Position numbers and translations under genes: made by a program | The notes under the pieces: generated by a model | What the model was told of the DNA's origin: nothing | What the model saw: only the letters and a program-made list of their open reading frames with translations | The model's database searches: none | Shown here: in pieces, positions 16,489 to 31,892 of the stretch | Numbering within the stretch: position 1 is the stretch's first letter | Layout: every line of letters starts with the position of its first letter | Origin: Phaeacidiphilus oryzae TH49 | Lineage (GTDB): Bacteria > Actinomycetota > Actinomycetes > Streptomycetales > Streptomycetaceae | Reading direction: 5' to 3' | NCBI RefSeq assembly: GCF_000744815.1 | Contig: NZ_JQMQ01000005.1 | Location: 4,224,055 to 4,288,054, forward strand | Length of the DNA stretch: 64,000 bases

Positions 16489-17265
16489 ATGGCCCGAATC
16501 CGAATCGCCTGCACCGCCCTGATCACCGCGGCCGCGGTGGCCGGCCTGGGCGCCTGCCAGTCCAAGACCGACGCCAAGGCCGGCTCGGCCGACAACGCGA
16601 GCGCGAGCCCGAGCGCCGGCGCCGGCGCCCAGTCGAGCGGGGCCACCGCCACCGACGCCCTGGCCGCGGTCGGCAAGAGCACCTCCGGCTACCGGTCGGT
16701 GCACATGAAGGCGGTCAGCTCGATCGGCACCACCAGGACCACCATCGACGGCAAGGTGGCCTGGAACCCGCTGGCCGAGGACGTCACCACCTCCGTGCCC
16801 GGCCTCGGCGCCAACGGGATGCACATGCTCCTCTCCGGGACCACCGCCTGGGCCCAGGTCGGCGGCAAGTGGACCAAGATGGACATGTCCAAGATGCTCG
16901 GCGGCGGCTCGTCCAGCTCGCAGGACCCGGCCTCGATGGTCCAGCTGCTGGTGAACACGGGCGACGTGAAGAAGGTCGGGCAGGAGACCGTGGACGGGGT
17001 CTCGGCCACCCACTGGGCCGGCACCGTGGACGTCCAGCGGATGGCGGCCCGCTCCAGCCTCCCGTCGGGCGTCAAGAAGATGCTGGACACCGCCGCCCAG
17101 CAGGGCCTCCGCACCGAGGCGGTGGACCTCTGGGCGGACGCCAGGGACCTTCCCGTGCGGGTCCACACCAGCGCCCAGACCAAGCAGGGCGCGGTGGTCT
17201 CCACCATCGACTACACCGACTACAGCACCGCCCCGCTGAAGATCACCCCGCCCGCCGCGGGCTGA
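16489..17265 (+). CDS. Secreted lipoprotein, LppX/LolA-like fold suspected
   Basis: A 258-residue protein. The N-terminus is a lipoprotein signal: a basic MARIRI start, a hydrophobic ITAAAVAG core and the lipobox LGAC with Cys23 as the lipidated residue. A Ser/Ala/Gly-rich linker follows to about residue 55. The body (TIDGKVAWNP, MHMLLSGTTAWAQVGGKWTK, VDGVSATHWAGTVD, VDLWADARDLPVRVHTS) matches the alternating strands of the actinobacterial LppX/LprG-like lipoproteins, which bind lipids. It is found between rplA and rplJ in Streptomyces as well. Role unknown. Confidence 0.85.
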   Translation: MARIRIACTALITAAAVAGLGACQSKTDAKAGSADNASASPSAGAGAQSSGATATDALAAVGKSTSGYRSVHMKAVSSIGTTRTTIDGKVAWNPLAEDVTTSVPGLGANGMHMLLSGTTAWAQVGGKWTKMDMSKMLGGGSSSSQDPASMVQLLVNTGDVKKVGQETVDGVSATHWAGTVDVQRMAARSSLPSGVKKMLDTAAQQGLRTEAVDLWADARDLPVRVHTSAQTKQGAVVSTIDYTDYSTAPLKITPPAAG

Positions 17266-17290
17266 TCCGACAGGTCCTTCCACCGGCGAT

Positions 17291-17320
17291 TTGCCCGCGG
17301 GCCGCGCCGTCCCGTAATCT
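17291..17320 (+). promoter_or_regulatory. Candidate promoter for rplJL
   Basis: TTGCCC (17291-17296) and TAATCT (17315-17320) are separated by 18 bases. It would start an approximately 280-base leader before rplJ. Confidence 0.55.
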
Positions 17321-17327
17321 CGGACGA

Positions 17328-17607
17328 GCCAAAGACCGCTGGTCGTCATCATGCCCGGATCCTCGTGGTTCGAGCGAAGGTGATCGAAGGTTCCGCGCAG
17401 ACTTCTGCGGCGGGCGGCCCGCGCAGGTGGAATGGAGAACTTCTCGCTCCAGGGCGTCCTCTGACGCCATGTCGAGCGAATCGAGCCCCGTGCCCCTGCG
17501 CCGGGGCTCTTGTCGTTCGGGGACGCGCTTCCATCCCGCGGTGATGGCACAGCAGGTCGACGGAATGGTCGGCCACGCATCGACATCACGGAAGGAGGCG
17601 TAAGCCT
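17328..17607 (+). promoter_or_regulatory. rplJL mRNA leader with nested hairpins
   Basis: No gene is visible here. The leader has a GGCGTC-CTCT-GACGCC stem (17453-17468). Then comes GAGCCCCG (17483-17490) pairing with CGGGGCTC (17502-17509), followed by TTGTCGTT, which resembles an attenuator. Leaders before rplJ commonly bind the L10-L12 complex to repress translation or cause attenuation; that role is inferred from position. The downstream part also includes the Shine-Dalgarno GGAAGGAGG at 17590-17598. Confidence 0.55.
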
Positions 17608-18138
17608 ATGGCGAGGCCCGACAAGGCTGCCGCTGTCGCCGAGCTGACGGACAAGTTCCGTACCTCGAACGCGGCCGTGCTGACCGAGTACACCGGACTT
17701 TCCGTGGCGCAGCTGAAGACGCTGCGTCGCTCGCTCGGTGAGAACGCCCAGTACGCCGTGGTGAAGAACACGCTGACCAAGATCGCCGCCAACGAGGCGG
17801 GGATCACCGAGCTGGACGCCCTCTTCCAGGGGTCGACCGCTGCCGCCTTCATCACCGGTGACCCGGTGGAGTCGGCCAAGGCTCTGCGTGACTTCGCCAA
17901 GGAGAACCCCGCCCTGGTCATCAAGGGCGGTGTGCTCGACGGCAAGGCTCTGTCCGCCGAAGAGATCACCAAGCTCGCGGACCTCGAGTCCCGCGAGGTG
18001 CTGCTCGCCAAGCTGGCGGGCGCCATGAAGGCCAAGCAGTCGCAGACTGCCGCGCTCTTCCAGGCGCTCCCCTCGAAGCTCGTCCGCACCGTGGAGGCGC
18101 TTCGGGCCAAGCAGGCCGAGCAGGGCGGTGCCGAGTAA
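17608..18138 (+). CDS. rplJ: 50S ribosomal protein L10
   Basis: A 176-residue base of the L7/L12 stalk on the 50S subunit. It starts [18 protein letters not shown] and has the conserved [19 protein letters not shown] and [15 protein letters not shown] segments; the C-terminal helix carries the L12 binding sites. The Shine-Dalgarno GGAAGGAGG is strong. rplL follows after 108 bases. Expression is probably feedback-controlled through the leader upstream. Confidence 0.98.
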   Translation: MARPDKAAAVAELTDKFRTSNAAVLTEYTGLSVAQLKTLRRSLGENAQYAVVKNTLTKIAANEAGITELDALFQGSTAAAFITGDPVESAKALRDFAKENPALVIKGGVLDGKALSAEEITKLADLESREVLLAKLAGAMKAKQSQTAALFQALPSKLVRTVEALRAKQAEQGGAE

Positions 18139-18246
18139 TTCGGCTCGCGTAGTGACCGGAGCCTGTCGGCCCCGGTCGTGAGCGGGCCGGACCGCCCGCC
18201 GAAATCGACAAACCCGGCACCAGCCGATTAGTGGAAGGACGCCATC

Positions 18247-18636
18247 ATGGCGAAGCTCACCCAGGACGACCTGCTCGCGCAGTTCGAGGAGATGACCCTC
18301 ATCGAGCTCTCCGAGTTCGTGAAGGCCTTCGAGGAGAAGTTCGACGTCACCGCCGCCGCCCCGGCCGCCGTGGTCGCCGCTGCCCCGGGTGCCCCGGGCG
18401 CCGGCGCCGAGGCCGCTGAGGAGCAGGACGAGTTCGACGTCATCCTCGAGTCGGCCGGCGACAAGAAGATCCAGGTCATCAAGGAGGTCCGCGGTCTGAC
18501 CTCGCTGGGTCTGAAGGAGGCCAAGGACCTCGTGGACGGCACCCCGAAGCCGGTCCTGGAGAAGGTCAAGAAGGAGGACGCGGAGAAGGCCAAGGCTGCC
18601 CTCGAGGGCGCCGGCGCCACCGTCACCATCAAGTGA
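18247..18636 (+). CDS. rplL: 50S ribosomal protein L7/L12
   Basis: The multicopy stalk protein that recruits translation GTPases. 129 residues: an N-terminal dimerisation domain ([20 protein letters not shown]), a flexible Ala/Pro/Gly hinge near residues 37-58 and the globular C-terminal domain [20 protein letters not shown] with [12 protein letters not shown]-type helix. AGTGGAAGGA precedes the ATG. A terminator-like hairpin at 18684-18716 lies between it and rpoB. Confidence 0.98.
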   Translation: MAKLTQDDLLAQFEEMTLIELSEFVKAFEEKFDVTAAAPAAVVAAAPGAPGAGAEAAEEQDEFDVILESAGDKKIQVIKEVRGLTSLGLKEAKDLVDGTPKPVLEKVKKEDAEKAKAALEGAGATVTIK

Positions 18637-18683
18637 CGTTGTCCCGCGGACATCTTCGGACCGTCGCCTGACGGTCCTCAGCG

Positions 18684-18716
18684 GCGGGGCGGACACCCAA
18701 CGGGTGTCCGCCCCGC
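18684..18716 (+). terminator. Terminator/attenuator between rplL and rpoB
   Basis: A perfect 15-bp stem, GCGGGGCGGACACCC (18684-18698) with GGGTGTCCGCCCCGC (18702-18716), around a three-base loop and followed by TGTCGT. It should stop much of the rplJL transcript, leaving rpoBC dependent on read-through and its own promoter. Confidence 0.85.
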
Positions 18717-19135
18717 TGTCGTATCCGGGCGCCGTGCGGCCGCCCGCCCCCCTGTCCCTTACGGGGGGATTTGCCGCTTCCGGGCCCGGGCTGCGCGCGC
18801 TTGTCGGTCCCTACGAGTATGGTGATCACCGGCAGCAGAAAGGGCCGCTCAGCAGGGATCCACAAGGTCCGTGCGGTCGGAGGCCCTTGACGAACCGTCG
18901 GCAGCGCGCGATTCTCAAGGCGCGCAGGCGGTACGCAGAGGCAGCACAGGGGCCTCCCCGCGCCGGAAAGCGGCGGGGGGAAAGGTGAGCGGCGGCCGCG
19001 CGAGGCATGAAACAACGGCGTGGTGGGAACAACACTCCGCGTGAGGGGTCCCGGGGAACCGGGCGCCCGGCGGCGCCGGCGAGGGCGCGGCGGGTTACAG
19101 GGAGGAGTTCGGCGATTCGGTCTCCGAATCCGGAC
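18717..19135. other. Long gap upstream of rpoB, no gene seen
   Basis: About 420 bases without a convincing coding frame. The short open frames here lack start signals and family resemblance. Long intergenic stretches before rpoB are normal in streptomycetes. Regulatory content beyond the promoter at 19136 cannot be named from the sequence. Confidence 0.6.
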
Positions 19136-19164
19136 TGGACAGCAGTGTCGCCGATGGCTACACT
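19136..19164 (+). promoter_or_regulatory. Promoter of rpoBC
   Basis: TGGACA (19136-19141) and TACACT (19159-19164) are 17 bases apart, a close match to the housekeeping consensus. Transcription would begin near 19171, about 200 bases before rpoB, exactly at a TTTGCGCTGCC word. Confidence 0.7.
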
Positions 19165-19373
19165 GTCCCTTTGCGCTGCCTTTTAGCTGCTCCGTGACTC
19201 GTCGCCCGGAGTTTGCGCTGCCCCGATCAGGGGTGGCGAACCCGCCCGCCGTTCCGCTTTGACCAGGAGAAACGTCCCGGTCGTCGTGTCGGTACGAAGG
19301 GTCGGGGTCGTCGCCCGCGTGAGGGACGGCCGGTACGCGCGTAGTGAGTCCGAGCCCTCGGAAGGACCCCCTC
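19165..19373 (+). promoter_or_regulatory. rpoB leader with repeated TTTGCGCTGCC
   Basis: The word TTTGCGCTGCC occurs at 19170-19180 and 19212-19222, the first copy spanning the predicted transcription start. From memory, a very similar word lies upstream of mycobacterial rpoB, suggesting an old conserved element. Its function is not known to me. Confidence 0.5.
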
Positions 19374-22847
<3,474 letters not shown>

Positions 22848-22958
22848 CAGGGGTCGACGGGATCTCGGCTGCGAATCACATGAGCTGAGGTCCCGTCACC
22901 CCCGAGGCCCCCATCAGACCCATCAAGACTTCGACCCCGAAAGAGGGATTGACGACAA

Positions 22959-26852
<3,894 letters not shown>

Positions 26853-26881
26853 TCTCCGGATCGCGTCGTTCGGACGGCGTG

Positions 26882-26917
26882 CGCAGGGCGGTTCCCCTTC
26901 GGGGGAGCCGCCCTGCG
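26882..26917 (+). terminator. Terminator of rpoBC
   Basis: A 16-bp stem, CGCAGGGCGGTTCCCC with GGGGAGCCGCCCTGCG (one T-G pair), closed by a TTCG tetraloop and followed by GCGTTTCC. Confidence 0.85.
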
Positions 26918-26941
26918 GCGTTTCCGGGGGGCGGGCCTTCT

Positions 26942-26969
26942 TGTACATTCGTACTGGTACAGATGTACA
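26942..26969. promoter_or_regulatory. Palindromic operator upstream of the SMR pump
   Basis: TGTACAT (26942-26948) and ATGTACA (26963-26969) are inverted around GTACTGGTAC; 11 of 14 half-site positions match. It lies 24 bases before the SMR start, where a promoter would be, and fits a TetR-family binding site for the regulator encoded downstream. Confidence 0.65.
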
Positions 26970-26993
26970 GGAAGCGTCGAGAGGAGGCCGGCC

Positions 26994-27317
26994 GTGGGGC
27001 TGCTCTACCTGTTGGGGGCGATCGGCAGCGAGGTGCTGGGCACCAGCCTGGTGAAGAGCACCCAGGGGTTCACCCGGCTGCTGCCCACGGCGGCCTGCCT
27101 GGCCTGCTACGCCGGGTCGATCCTGCTGCTGTCCCGGGCGACCCAGGCGGGGATGCAGGTGGGAGTCGCCTACGCGGTGTGGTCCGGGCTCGGTACCGTC
27201 GCCATCGTGCTGATCGGCTACTTCTTCCTCGGCGAGGGCATCAACGCGGCCAAGGTGCTGGGCATCCTGCTGGTGATCGCGGGCGCGGTACTGCTCAACC
27301 TCAAGGGGGCGCATTGA
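26994..27317 (+). CDS. Small multidrug resistance (SMR) efflux transporter
   Basis: A 107-residue, four-helix proton-coupled exporter of the EmrE/QacE type. Glu13 in LLGAIGSEVLGTSL corresponds to the essential membrane Glu14 of EmrE. Helix 3 contains YAVWSGLGTVAIVLIGYFFL, the family W-S/A-G-x-G signature. It likely exports quaternary ammonium compounds or guanidinium-type cations; subfamily not certain. The GTG start has AGGAGG upstream. The TetR gene overlaps its stop codon (TTGA), so the two are translationally coupled. Confidence 0.92.
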   Translation: MGLLYLLGAIGSEVLGTSLVKSTQGFTRLLPTAACLACYAGSILLLSRATQAGMQVGVAYAVWSGLGTVAIVLIGYFFLGEGINAAKVLGILLVIAGAVLLNLKGAH

Positions 27318-27892
27318 GTCCGACGGGCGCGGCGAAGGCGGCGCGGCGCGATCCGGAGGGCCGGAAGCGGGCGATCGTGGTGGCCGCCTGCGAGCTGATC
27401 GCCGAGGTGGGGGTGGGGCGGGTCACCCACCGGCTGGTCGCCGCGCGGGCGGGGGTGCCGCTGGGGGCCACCACGTACTACTTCCGCTCGCTGGACGAGC
27501 TGGTGGAGGCGGCGCTGCGGCATGCCGCGGAGCTGTCCGAGGCGGTGCTCGGGGAATGGCTGGCGGCGGTCGAGACGGCGGAGCCGGCGGAGCTGCCGGC
27601 CGTGCTGGCCCGGCTGACCGCGGAGTACGTCCGCGACCCGGAGCGGGTCACGCTGGACACCGAGCTGTACGTCGGCGCCGCCCACGAGGAGCGGCTGCGG
27701 CCGCTGGCGCGGGAGTGGGTGGACGGCTTGGTCGCCGCGCTGACCCCGGCGGCGGGCGCGCCGGCGGCGCGGGCGGTGGCCGCGTATCTCGACGGCGTCG
27801 TGCTGCACGCGTTCATCCTGGGCCGCCACGTCGACGTCCCGGAGACCCACGCGGCGCTGGCCGCGCTGCTACTGCGCCGGAGGCGCGATTGA
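27314..27892 (+). CDS. TetR family transcriptional regulator
   Basis: A 192-residue regulator. The N-terminal helix-turn-helix is RAIVVAACELIAEVGVGRVT with HRLVAARAGVPLGATTYYF; the rest is the ligand-binding dimer domain. The frame is read from a TTG that overlaps the stop of the SMR gene, with CAAGGGGG six bases upstream. Co-transcription with the pump and a palindrome ahead of both point to autoregulated repression of the pump. Confidence 0.9.
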   Translation: MSPTGAAKAARRDPEGRKRAIVVAACELIAEVGVGRVTHRLVAARAGVPLGATTYYFRSLDELVEAALRHAAELSEAVLGEWLAAVETAEPAELPAVLARLTAEYVRDPERVTLDTELYVGAAHEERLRPLAREWVDGLVAALTPAAGAPAARAVAAYLDGVVLHAFILGRHVDVPETHAALAALLLRRRRD

Positions 27893-27964
27893 TCCGGCCC
27901 GCACGCCTTCGCCCACCGGGCGTCAACATCCCGGCGTCGGCGGCTGCGGTCCGTAGTTCCGCTT

Positions 27965-28065
27965 CGCGCAGTTCCCCGCGCCCCTGAGTTGCTGCGCAAC
28001 TCGCGGGGCGCCCCGGATCCGCGGCCCGAAGGGCCAGGCGGATCAGGGGCGCGGGGAACTGCGCG
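27965..28065. repeat. Palindromic intergenic element, locus 1
   Basis: Outer arms are perfect 21-bp inverted repeats at 27965-27985 and 28045-28065, each holding the word GGGGCGCGGGGAACTGCGCG or its complement. Inside are two smaller hairpins: GAGTTG-CTGCG-CAACTC (27986-28002) and a GGATCCGC/GCGGATC stem containing GGCCC-GAA-GGGCC. The same 21-bp word occurs nine times in this window, always between genes. Confidence 0.9.
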
Positions 28066-28354
28066 GCCGGCCGCGTACGGTCTGCGGACGGGTACGGAGA
28101 GTGGGTTGCAGCCCGGGGGCCGTTGCCGGGTGCGGCGCGGTGGTGGGCTGGTCGCGCAGTTCCCCGCGCCCTTGGGATGCGCCTTCGGCGCCGGAGGCGC
28201 GAAAACAGGGGCGCGGGGAACTGCGCGGTCGGCTGCGTATGGTCTGCGGGCGGGTGCGGAGATTGGGTTGCAGCCCGGTGGCCGTTGCCGGGTGCGGTGC
28301 GGGGGTGGGCTGGTCGCGCAGTTCCCCGCGCCCCTGGGATGCGCCTTCGGCGCG
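28045..28354. repeat. 162-bp tandem duplication of the palindromic element
   Basis: Bases from 28045 recur from 28207 with a constant 162-bp offset and few differences; both copies carry GGTTGCAGCCCGG, GGCCGTTGCCGGGTGCGG and GGGCTGGTCGCGCAG, and end near CGCCTTCGGCGC. Core words lie at 28045-28065, 28153-28173 (one mismatch), 28207-28227 and 28315-28335. The block fills the gap between the TetR gene and the DUF2786 gene; no gene is seen in it. Confidence 0.85.
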
Positions 28355-28363
28355 AATTCAGGG

Positions 28364-29788
28364 CTACTTCAGGGCGCCCCGGGCGGAGCCCAGTTGCGCT
28401 CGGTCTGCGGCGGCCTGGCCGGCGATCCAGCCGGCGTAGTCGCGCGCGGCCGGTGCCCGCGTGGACTTGAGCTCGGGGAACATCCGGTCCGTGGAGTCGC
28501 GGACCGCCGCGTCCCGCGCGGCCAGCGCCGGCAGCAGGCGGGACTCCCGGCTCTCCCGCTCCGCCGCCCCCGCCTCCGACTCGTACTCCTCCTCGGCCGC
28601 GCTGGCCGCCGCGGACAGCCGCTGGGCGATCCGCTCGGCGTAGGCGACCAGGAAGGACTGCCGGAAGGCCCGCTTCCGCGAGCCGCTGCGCACCGCCGCG
28701 CCCTCCTGGTTGAGCGCCGCCGTCGCCTGCACCAGCAGCGAGGTGTAGAGCAGCTCGACGGACTCCAGGTCCACCGGGAAGCCCAGCACCGTGCAGAACC
28801 CCAGCGACTGCGACCACACCACCCGGCACCGGTTGGCCGCCGCCACCGCGTTGAGGAGGGCCGCCTTGGCCCCCTCGTACGGCGCGTCCACGCCGATCCG
28901 GATGGCCTCCGGCCGCTCCCGTCCGCCGGACTCCACGGCCAGCAGGGCGTGGTCGATGCTGTGCCGGGCCATCAGCTGCTGCGCCTTGGCGGTGAGCGCC
29001 TCCGCCTCCTGGGGGAACTCGGTGGACTCGGCCTTGGCGAGCAGCGCGCGGATCCGGTCCAGCACGCGCGGGTCACCGGTGCCGGTGTCCACGGCCGCCG
29101 CCGCGGCGTCCGCGCGCGAGCCGTCGCGGCCCGGCGCCGGGCCGACCGGCTTGATCGGCGGCAGCCAGCAGAGGAGGCGGAGGAGCTCGAAGACGGTCGT
29201 CGCGGTGGAGAAGCGGTCCGCCTTCTCCCGCGCGGCCACCGCGGCCAGGAAGCGGTCGTCGGCGCCCCAGCCCGGCCGCGCCTCCAGCGCGGCCAGCTGG
29301 GCGGCCCAGCGGGCCGGGAGCGCGGCGGTCGGGTAGCGCCGGGCCTCGGAGGCGATCAGGTCGACGACGAGGCGGGTGTGCCGGGGGGTGGATTCGCGGC
29401 GGACGATCCGCTCGACGTCGGCCGGCTGCCAGCCGTTGCTCCAGAGCCGGCCGAGCAGCTGGTCGCCGAGGACCAGCAGCGCCCGGCCGGCGGCGGACCA
29501 CTCCTCGGCCGGCTCGGCCAGCCCGGACGCGGCCACGTCGACGGCGTCGGTCAGCCCCGACTCGGGAGCCTCCAGGACGGGGCCGAGCAGCGCGGAGAGC
29601 CGCTCTCCGGGCGATCGCCGGCCGTTCCGCCGCTCGTCCCGCCGGCCGTCCCGCTCAGCGTGCTCGGCCCGCTCGTCCCGCTCCTCCCGCTCCTCCCGGC
29701 CGTCCTGCTCGCGGGCGTGCGCGAAGCGCAGATGGACCTCCCGCACCGGACGTCTGGTGCGGCGGCCGCCCTGGCTGCGCTGGCCCAT
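28364..29788 (-). CDS. DUF2786 domain protein
   Basis: A 474-residue protein with the DUF2786 signature RIRALLAKAESTEFPQEAEA followed by LTAKAQQLMARHSID near residues 240-275. The N-terminal 60 residues are highly charged (Arg/Glu repeats such as EREERDERAEHAERD). The C-terminal half contains a conserved GAKAALLNAVAAANRCRVVW helix region. Function of the family is unknown; similar proteins sometimes sit in phage or mobile DNA, but nothing mobile is seen here. Its last codons reach the palindromic repeat block. Confidence 0.85.
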   Translation of the reverse strand: MGQRSQGGRRTRRPVREVHLRFAHAREQDGREEREERDERAEHAERDGRRDERRNGRRSPGERLSALLGPVLEAPESGLTDAVDVAASGLAEPAEEWSAAGRALLVLGDQLLGRLWSNGWQPADVERIVRRESTPRHTRLVVDLIASEARRYPTAALPARWAAQLAALEARPGWGADDRFLAAVAAREKADRFSTATTVFELLRLLCWLPPIKPVGPAPGRDGSRADAAAAAVDTGTGDPRVLDRIRALLAKAESTEFPQEAEALTAKAQQLMARHSIDHALLAVESGGRERPEAIRIGVDAPYEGAKAALLNAVAAANRCRVVWSQSLGFCTVLGFPVDLESVELLYTSLLVQATAALNQEGAAVRSGSRKRAFRQSFLVAYAERIAQRLSAAASAAEEEYESEAGAAERESRESRLLPALAARDAAVRDSTDRMFPELKSTRAPAARDYAGWIAGQAAADRAQLGSARGALK

Positions 29789-29903
29789 CGCGTGTGCTCC
29801 CTGCTCGCTCTGCTCTGCTCGCTACTCACTGCTGCCGACTGCCCGCTGCCGCCGACTGCCCACAGTTCACTGCCCGAAGATCCTGCCCTGCGCCACCAGC
29901 GTC

Positions 29904-30848
29904 TCAGGAGGGTAGGACAAGCTCCCGCCGGGACCGGAAGCGGAACCGCTCCCCGGTGACCGGATCCTCGAACTCCAGGCTGCGGGCGAGGAGTTGGAGC
30001 GGGCTCGTCCAGTCCTCCGGGGTGTCGTCCGGCTCCGGCTCCGGCCCGGAGTACAGCCGGTCGCCGAGGATCGGCAGGCCGAGTCCGCGCATGTGCACCC
30101 GCAGCTGATGGGTGCGCCCGGTCGCCGGGAGCAGCCGGTAGAGGCCGTGGCCGCCGCGGGCGGAGAGCAGCTCGATCCGGCTCTCCGCGTTGGGCTCCCC
30201 GGGGACGACCCGGGCGGTGAGCTCTCCGCGCTCCTTCACCAGGCGGTCGCGCACGGTACGCGGGAACGCGAGCGCGGGATCGTGCCGGGCCACCGCCCGG
30301 TACTCCTTGCGCACCCGGCGGTCCTGGAAGAGGCCCTGGTAGGCGGCCCGGTCCCGGCGGTTGAGCACGAACAGCACCACGCCCGAGGTGAGCCGGTCGA
30401 GCCGGTGGGCGGCGCTCAGCTCCGGCAGGTCGAGCTCCCGGCGCAGCCGGGCCAGCGCCGACTCCGTGACGTGCCGGCCGCGCGGGATGGTGGCCACGAA
30501 GGGCGGCTTGTCCACGACCAGGATCCGCTCGTCCCGGTACAGCACCGGGATCGGGAACGGCACCGGCCGCTCCGCCGGCAGTTCCCGGTGGTACCAGAGC
30601 AGCAGCCCGGGGGAGTAGGGCGCCTCGGGCGGCAGCGGGGAGCCGTCCGCGGTGACGAAGCCGCCGTCCGTGAGCATCCGGTCGACGAGCGGCCGCCGGC
30701 CGCCGTCGGTGCCGCCGAGCCGGTGCCGGAGGTAGGCGCCCGCGCTCGGCCAGTCGATCTCCTCGTCCAGCGGGAGGCGCAGCCGCACCGGGTCGATGCC
30801 CAGCCGCTGCGGAAGCGGTGCGGGCGGTGGTGCGGGGCGGCGGCTCAT
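29904..30848 (-). CDS. RluA-type pseudouridine synthase
   Basis: A 314-residue RNA-modifying enzyme. The catalytic motif AAHRLDRLTSGVVLFVLN holds the nucleophilic Asp (H-R-L-D). Also visible are DERILVVDKPPFVATIPRGR and the C-terminal TGRTHQLRVHMRGLGLPILG. The N-terminal 80 residues do not look like an S4 RNA-binding domain. The substrate, rRNA or tRNA, is not predictable. The ATG at 30848 is chosen; the open frame continues upstream into a Gly/Ala-rich stretch without ribosome site. Divergent from the sirtuin gene. Confidence 0.9.
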   Translation of the reverse strand: MSRRPAPPPAPLPQRLGIDPVRLRLPLDEEIDWPSAGAYLRHRLGGTDGGRRPLVDRMLTDGGFVTADGSPLPPEAPYSPGLLLWYHRELPAERPVPFPIPVLYRDERILVVDKPPFVATIPRGRHVTESALARLRRELDLPELSAAHRLDRLTSGVVLFVLNRRDRAAYQGLFQDRRVRKEYRAVARHDPALAFPRTVRDRLVKERGELTARVVPGEPNAESRIELLSARGGHGLYRLLPATGRTHQLRVHMRGLGLPILGDRLYSGPEPEPDDTPEDWTSPLQLLARSLEFEDPVTGERFRFRSRRELVLPS

Positions 30849-31011
30849 GCGGGCAAGGGTAAGCCCGGACGGCCCGGCGGGGCCGCTGAGCCACCGGCCC
30901 ACACTGGCCCCCGGCCCACCGGCCCCCGGTCCACCGGCCCCGGCCCCCGGGCCGCCGGCCCGTACGCGCGGCCCCGTACGGCCGGCCCCCTGCGGCGGTA
31001 CCGTGCGATCC

Positions 31012-31794
31012 ATGGCGGAGGACGCAGTGCGCGCGGGAGCGCGGAGGGACGTGCCGCTGGTGGCGGCGCTCACCGGGGCCGGGATCTCGACCGACTCGGG
31101 GATCCCGGACTACCGGGGCCCGAACGGGCTGTGGCGGCAGGACCCGGACGCGGAGAAGCTGGTCACCTGGTCCTACTACATGGCCGACCCGGAGATCAGG
31201 CGCAGGGCCTGGAAGGTGCGGCAGGCCGCGGCCGAGCGGCCGGTCCGCCCGAACGCCGGGCATCGGGCCCTGGTGGACCTGGAGAGGTCCGGAGTGCCGG
31301 TGCGGGTCCTCACCCAGAATGTGGACGGCCTCCACCAGGCGGCCGGGACGCCGGACCGCAAGGTGCTCGAACTCCACGGCTCCAGCCGGGAGTTCGTCTG
31401 CGTCGAGTGCGGCGCGCGGGGGCCGATGGCGGAGGCGCTGGCCCGGGTCGCCGCCGGGGACCCGGACCCCGCCTGCCACGAGTGCGGCGGGATCCTGAAG
31501 TCCAGCACCGTGATGTTCGGCGAGAACCTGGACGCCAGGGTGCTCACCCAGGCGCGGGCCGTCGCGGCGGCCTCCGACGTCCTCCTGGCGATCGGCTCGA
31601 CCCTCCAGGTCCACCCGGCCGCGGGCCTGGTGGACACGGCCCTCGCCGGCGGCGCCCGGGTGATCATCGTCAACGCCGAACCGACGCCGTATGACCGGTA
31701 CGCGGAAAGGCTGATCCGGGAGCCGATCAGCAAGGCACTTCCCGAACTCGTGTACGAGTTGAGCGGGTTGCGCAGGCCGGGCGAAGCCCGCTAG
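31012..31794 (+). CDS. Sir2-family NAD-dependent protein deacylase
   Basis: A 260-residue sirtuin that removes acyl groups from lysine using NAD. Motifs in order: LTGAGISTDSGIPDYRGPNG (NAD binding), TQNVDGLHQAAG, the catalytic His in ELHGSSREFVCVECG, the second zinc Cys pair CHECGG, IGSTLQVHPAAGL and NAEPTPYD. All catalytic residues are present. There is no Shine-Dalgarno; TACCGT at 30999-31004 lies seven bases before the ATG, suggesting a leaderless mRNA. Confidence 0.94.
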   Translation: MAEDAVRAGARRDVPLVAALTGAGISTDSGIPDYRGPNGLWRQDPDAEKLVTWSYYMADPEIRRRAWKVRQAAAERPVRPNAGHRALVDLERSGVPVRVLTQNVDGLHQAAGTPDRKVLELHGSSREFVCVECGARGPMAEALARVAAGDPDPACHECGGILKSSTVMFGENLDARVLTQARAVAAASDVLLAIGSTLQVHPAAGLVDTALAGGARVIIVNAEPTPYDRYAERLIREPISKALPELVYELSGLRRPGEAR

Positions 31795-31892
31795 ACGCGT
31801 TCCGCGCATGTGGCAAGCTGTCGCCGTGCGCACGCCCCGCATTGCGAACGGGGCCTGACCCCGACCAGGGCTCGACCCACGGGAGACCGCCT

